NCBI GenBank assembly: GCA_041648665.1
Contig: JBAZOP010000001.1
Coordinates: 116,707 to 180,706 of the forward strand
DNA length: 64,000 bases
Reading direction: 5' to 3'
Origin: a bacterium
GTDB taxonomy: Bacteria; UBA10199; 2-02-FULL-44-16; JAAZCA01
Under the pieces are notes generated by a model. That model saw nothing but the letters and a program-made list of their open reading frames with translations, did not search any database and was not told the origin of the DNA. Both the position numbers and the translations under genes were made by a program. Position 1 is the stretch's first letter; each line of letters begins with the position of its first letter. Below, piece by piece: positions 63,543 through 64,000 of the stretch.

Positions 63543-64000
63543 ATGTCTGACTTCAAAATCGACTTCAAAGATCCGCTCACTTGGTTGCTCTTACCGCTGC
63601 TTCCGTTGACCTTGGGCGGCTGCTCCGACCAAAAGGATCTGCCCGATCTCCCTGTTCTCGGAGGCACGGATACAGATACTGACACTGATACGGACACCGA
63701 CATCGACACAGATACCGATACCGACACGGATACGGATGTCGATACAGATACAGACACCGATACCGATATCCCGGATGCCGGCCCGGACAGCGGTCCTGAC
63801 ACGGACACTGACACAGATACTGATACCGACACGGATACGGATACGGATACTGACACAGATACCGACACGGACATCGACACAGACACAGACACAGACACAG
63901 ACACAGACACGGACACGGACACGGACACGGACATGGACGCCGGCCCGGACGGCGGGATCGACGCAGGGGTCGACGGCGGTATAGACACCGACACAGAGAC
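63543..64000 (+). CDS. Lipoprotein with a long Asp-Thr repeat (3' end beyond window)
   Basis: The first 152 codons are visible; the gene runs out of the window. A signal-like segment (TWLLLPLLPLTLGGCSDQ) has a lipobox near residue 27. From about residue 44 the protein is almost wholly Asp-Thr dipeptides, broken by short Pro-Asp-Ala-Gly-Pro-Asp-Gly units. Acidic DT-rich linkers of this kind are common after the lipobox in Myxococcota-type lipoproteins and probably hold the rest of the protein away from the membrane. AGGGAGG precedes the ATG. The mature domain, if any, lies to the right. Confidence 0.75.
   Translation, partial: MSDFKIDFKDPLTWLLLPLLPLTLGGCSDQKDLPDLPVLGGTDTDTDTDTDTDIDTDTDTDTDTDVDTDTDTDTDIPDAGPDSGPDTDTDTDTDTDTDTDTDTDTDTDTDIDTDTDTDTDTDTDTDTDTDMDAGPDGGIDAGVDGGIDTDTE
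63667..64000 (+). repeat. Hexanucleotide-type tandem repeat encoding Asp-Thr
   Basis: Units of GAY-AC(N) codon pairs (GACACA, GATACC, GACACG and so on) recur dozens of times and continue past the window end. Third positions vary, so it is a codon-level, not perfect, repeat. Confidence 0.85.

Noticed and set aside
63521..63994. Reverse-strand frame made almost wholly of Ser-Val repeats
   Set aside because: It is the complement of the Asp-Thr codon repeat; GAYACN read backwards gives Val-Ser codons. It has no ribosome-binding site and no family match.

Overview
The window looks like chromosomal DNA of a GC-rich, Gram-negative, Deltaproteobacteria-like lineage (Myxococcota / Bdellovibrionota / UBA10199 type). 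This placement is inferred from gene style, not from a marker tree. The signs are a TolC-type efflux system, an outer-membrane beta-barrel, Tat export genes, many lipoproteins with a Cys-Gly-Gly lipobox followed by Gly/Ser/Thr-rich linkers, a lipoprotein carrying a long Asp-Thr repeat, and B12-binding radical SAM proteins. I saw no transposase, integrase, phage gene or CRISPR array. Most of the window is ordinary chromosome, with a few repeat-rich intergenic islands and a set of large unrecognised proteins.

Layout. 0-11 kb: tatA/B-tatC, a thioferritin (Dps-like), a Nif3-like protein, a thaumatin-like lipoprotein, two divergent DEAD-box helicases, a GIY-YIG protein, a metal permease with a zinc-ribbon partner, and a polyamine pair (deoxyhypusine-synthase-like enzyme plus ornithine-decarboxylase-family enzyme). 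11-18 kb: a lipoprotein, a DUF2934 protein and a six-gene ABC export operon (TolC, HlyD, two ATPases, two permeases) with 4-bp overlaps. 18-30 kb: radical SAM protein, typA, a cold-shock protein, a membrane/spermidine-synthase fusion, a hydrolase, a flavin-reductase-like protein and secreted or lipoprotein genes. 30.1-31.3 kb: a gene-poor island around tRNA-His(GTG) packed with inverted repeats, including a 238-bp fold-back. 32-42 kb: a long minus-strand series (rplU, rpmA, obg, rsfS, two paralogous proteins of unknown function, comF, IMPase, TPR protein, TatD-radical SAM fusion). 42-58 kb: a 780-aa helical-repeat protein, a head-to-head pair of four-helix-bundle (S23/IVP) genes around a palindrome, rng with its radical SAM partner, and a 2647-aa protein of unknown function. 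58-64 kb: yajQ, rimO, a beta-propeller lipoprotein, a beta-helix lipoprotein and the start of the Asp-Thr repeat lipoprotein.

How it fits together. RNA and ribosome functions dominate (two helicases, Csp, TypA, L21, L27, Obg, RsfS, RNase G, RimO), alongside an export and cell-surface set (Tat, ABC exporter, lipoproteins). The best candidates for something undescribed are: (1) four signal-less proteins of 357, 736, 780 and 2647 aa that all end in a Met-rich tail, two of them clear paralogs with an embedded XRE-like helix-turn-helix segment; (2) the tRNA-His hairpin island; (3) the mirrored S23 pair and the nearby 11-bp phased tandem repeat; (4) a bacterial thaumatin-fold lipoprotein. All functional statements rest on motif recognition by eye; no database search was run.
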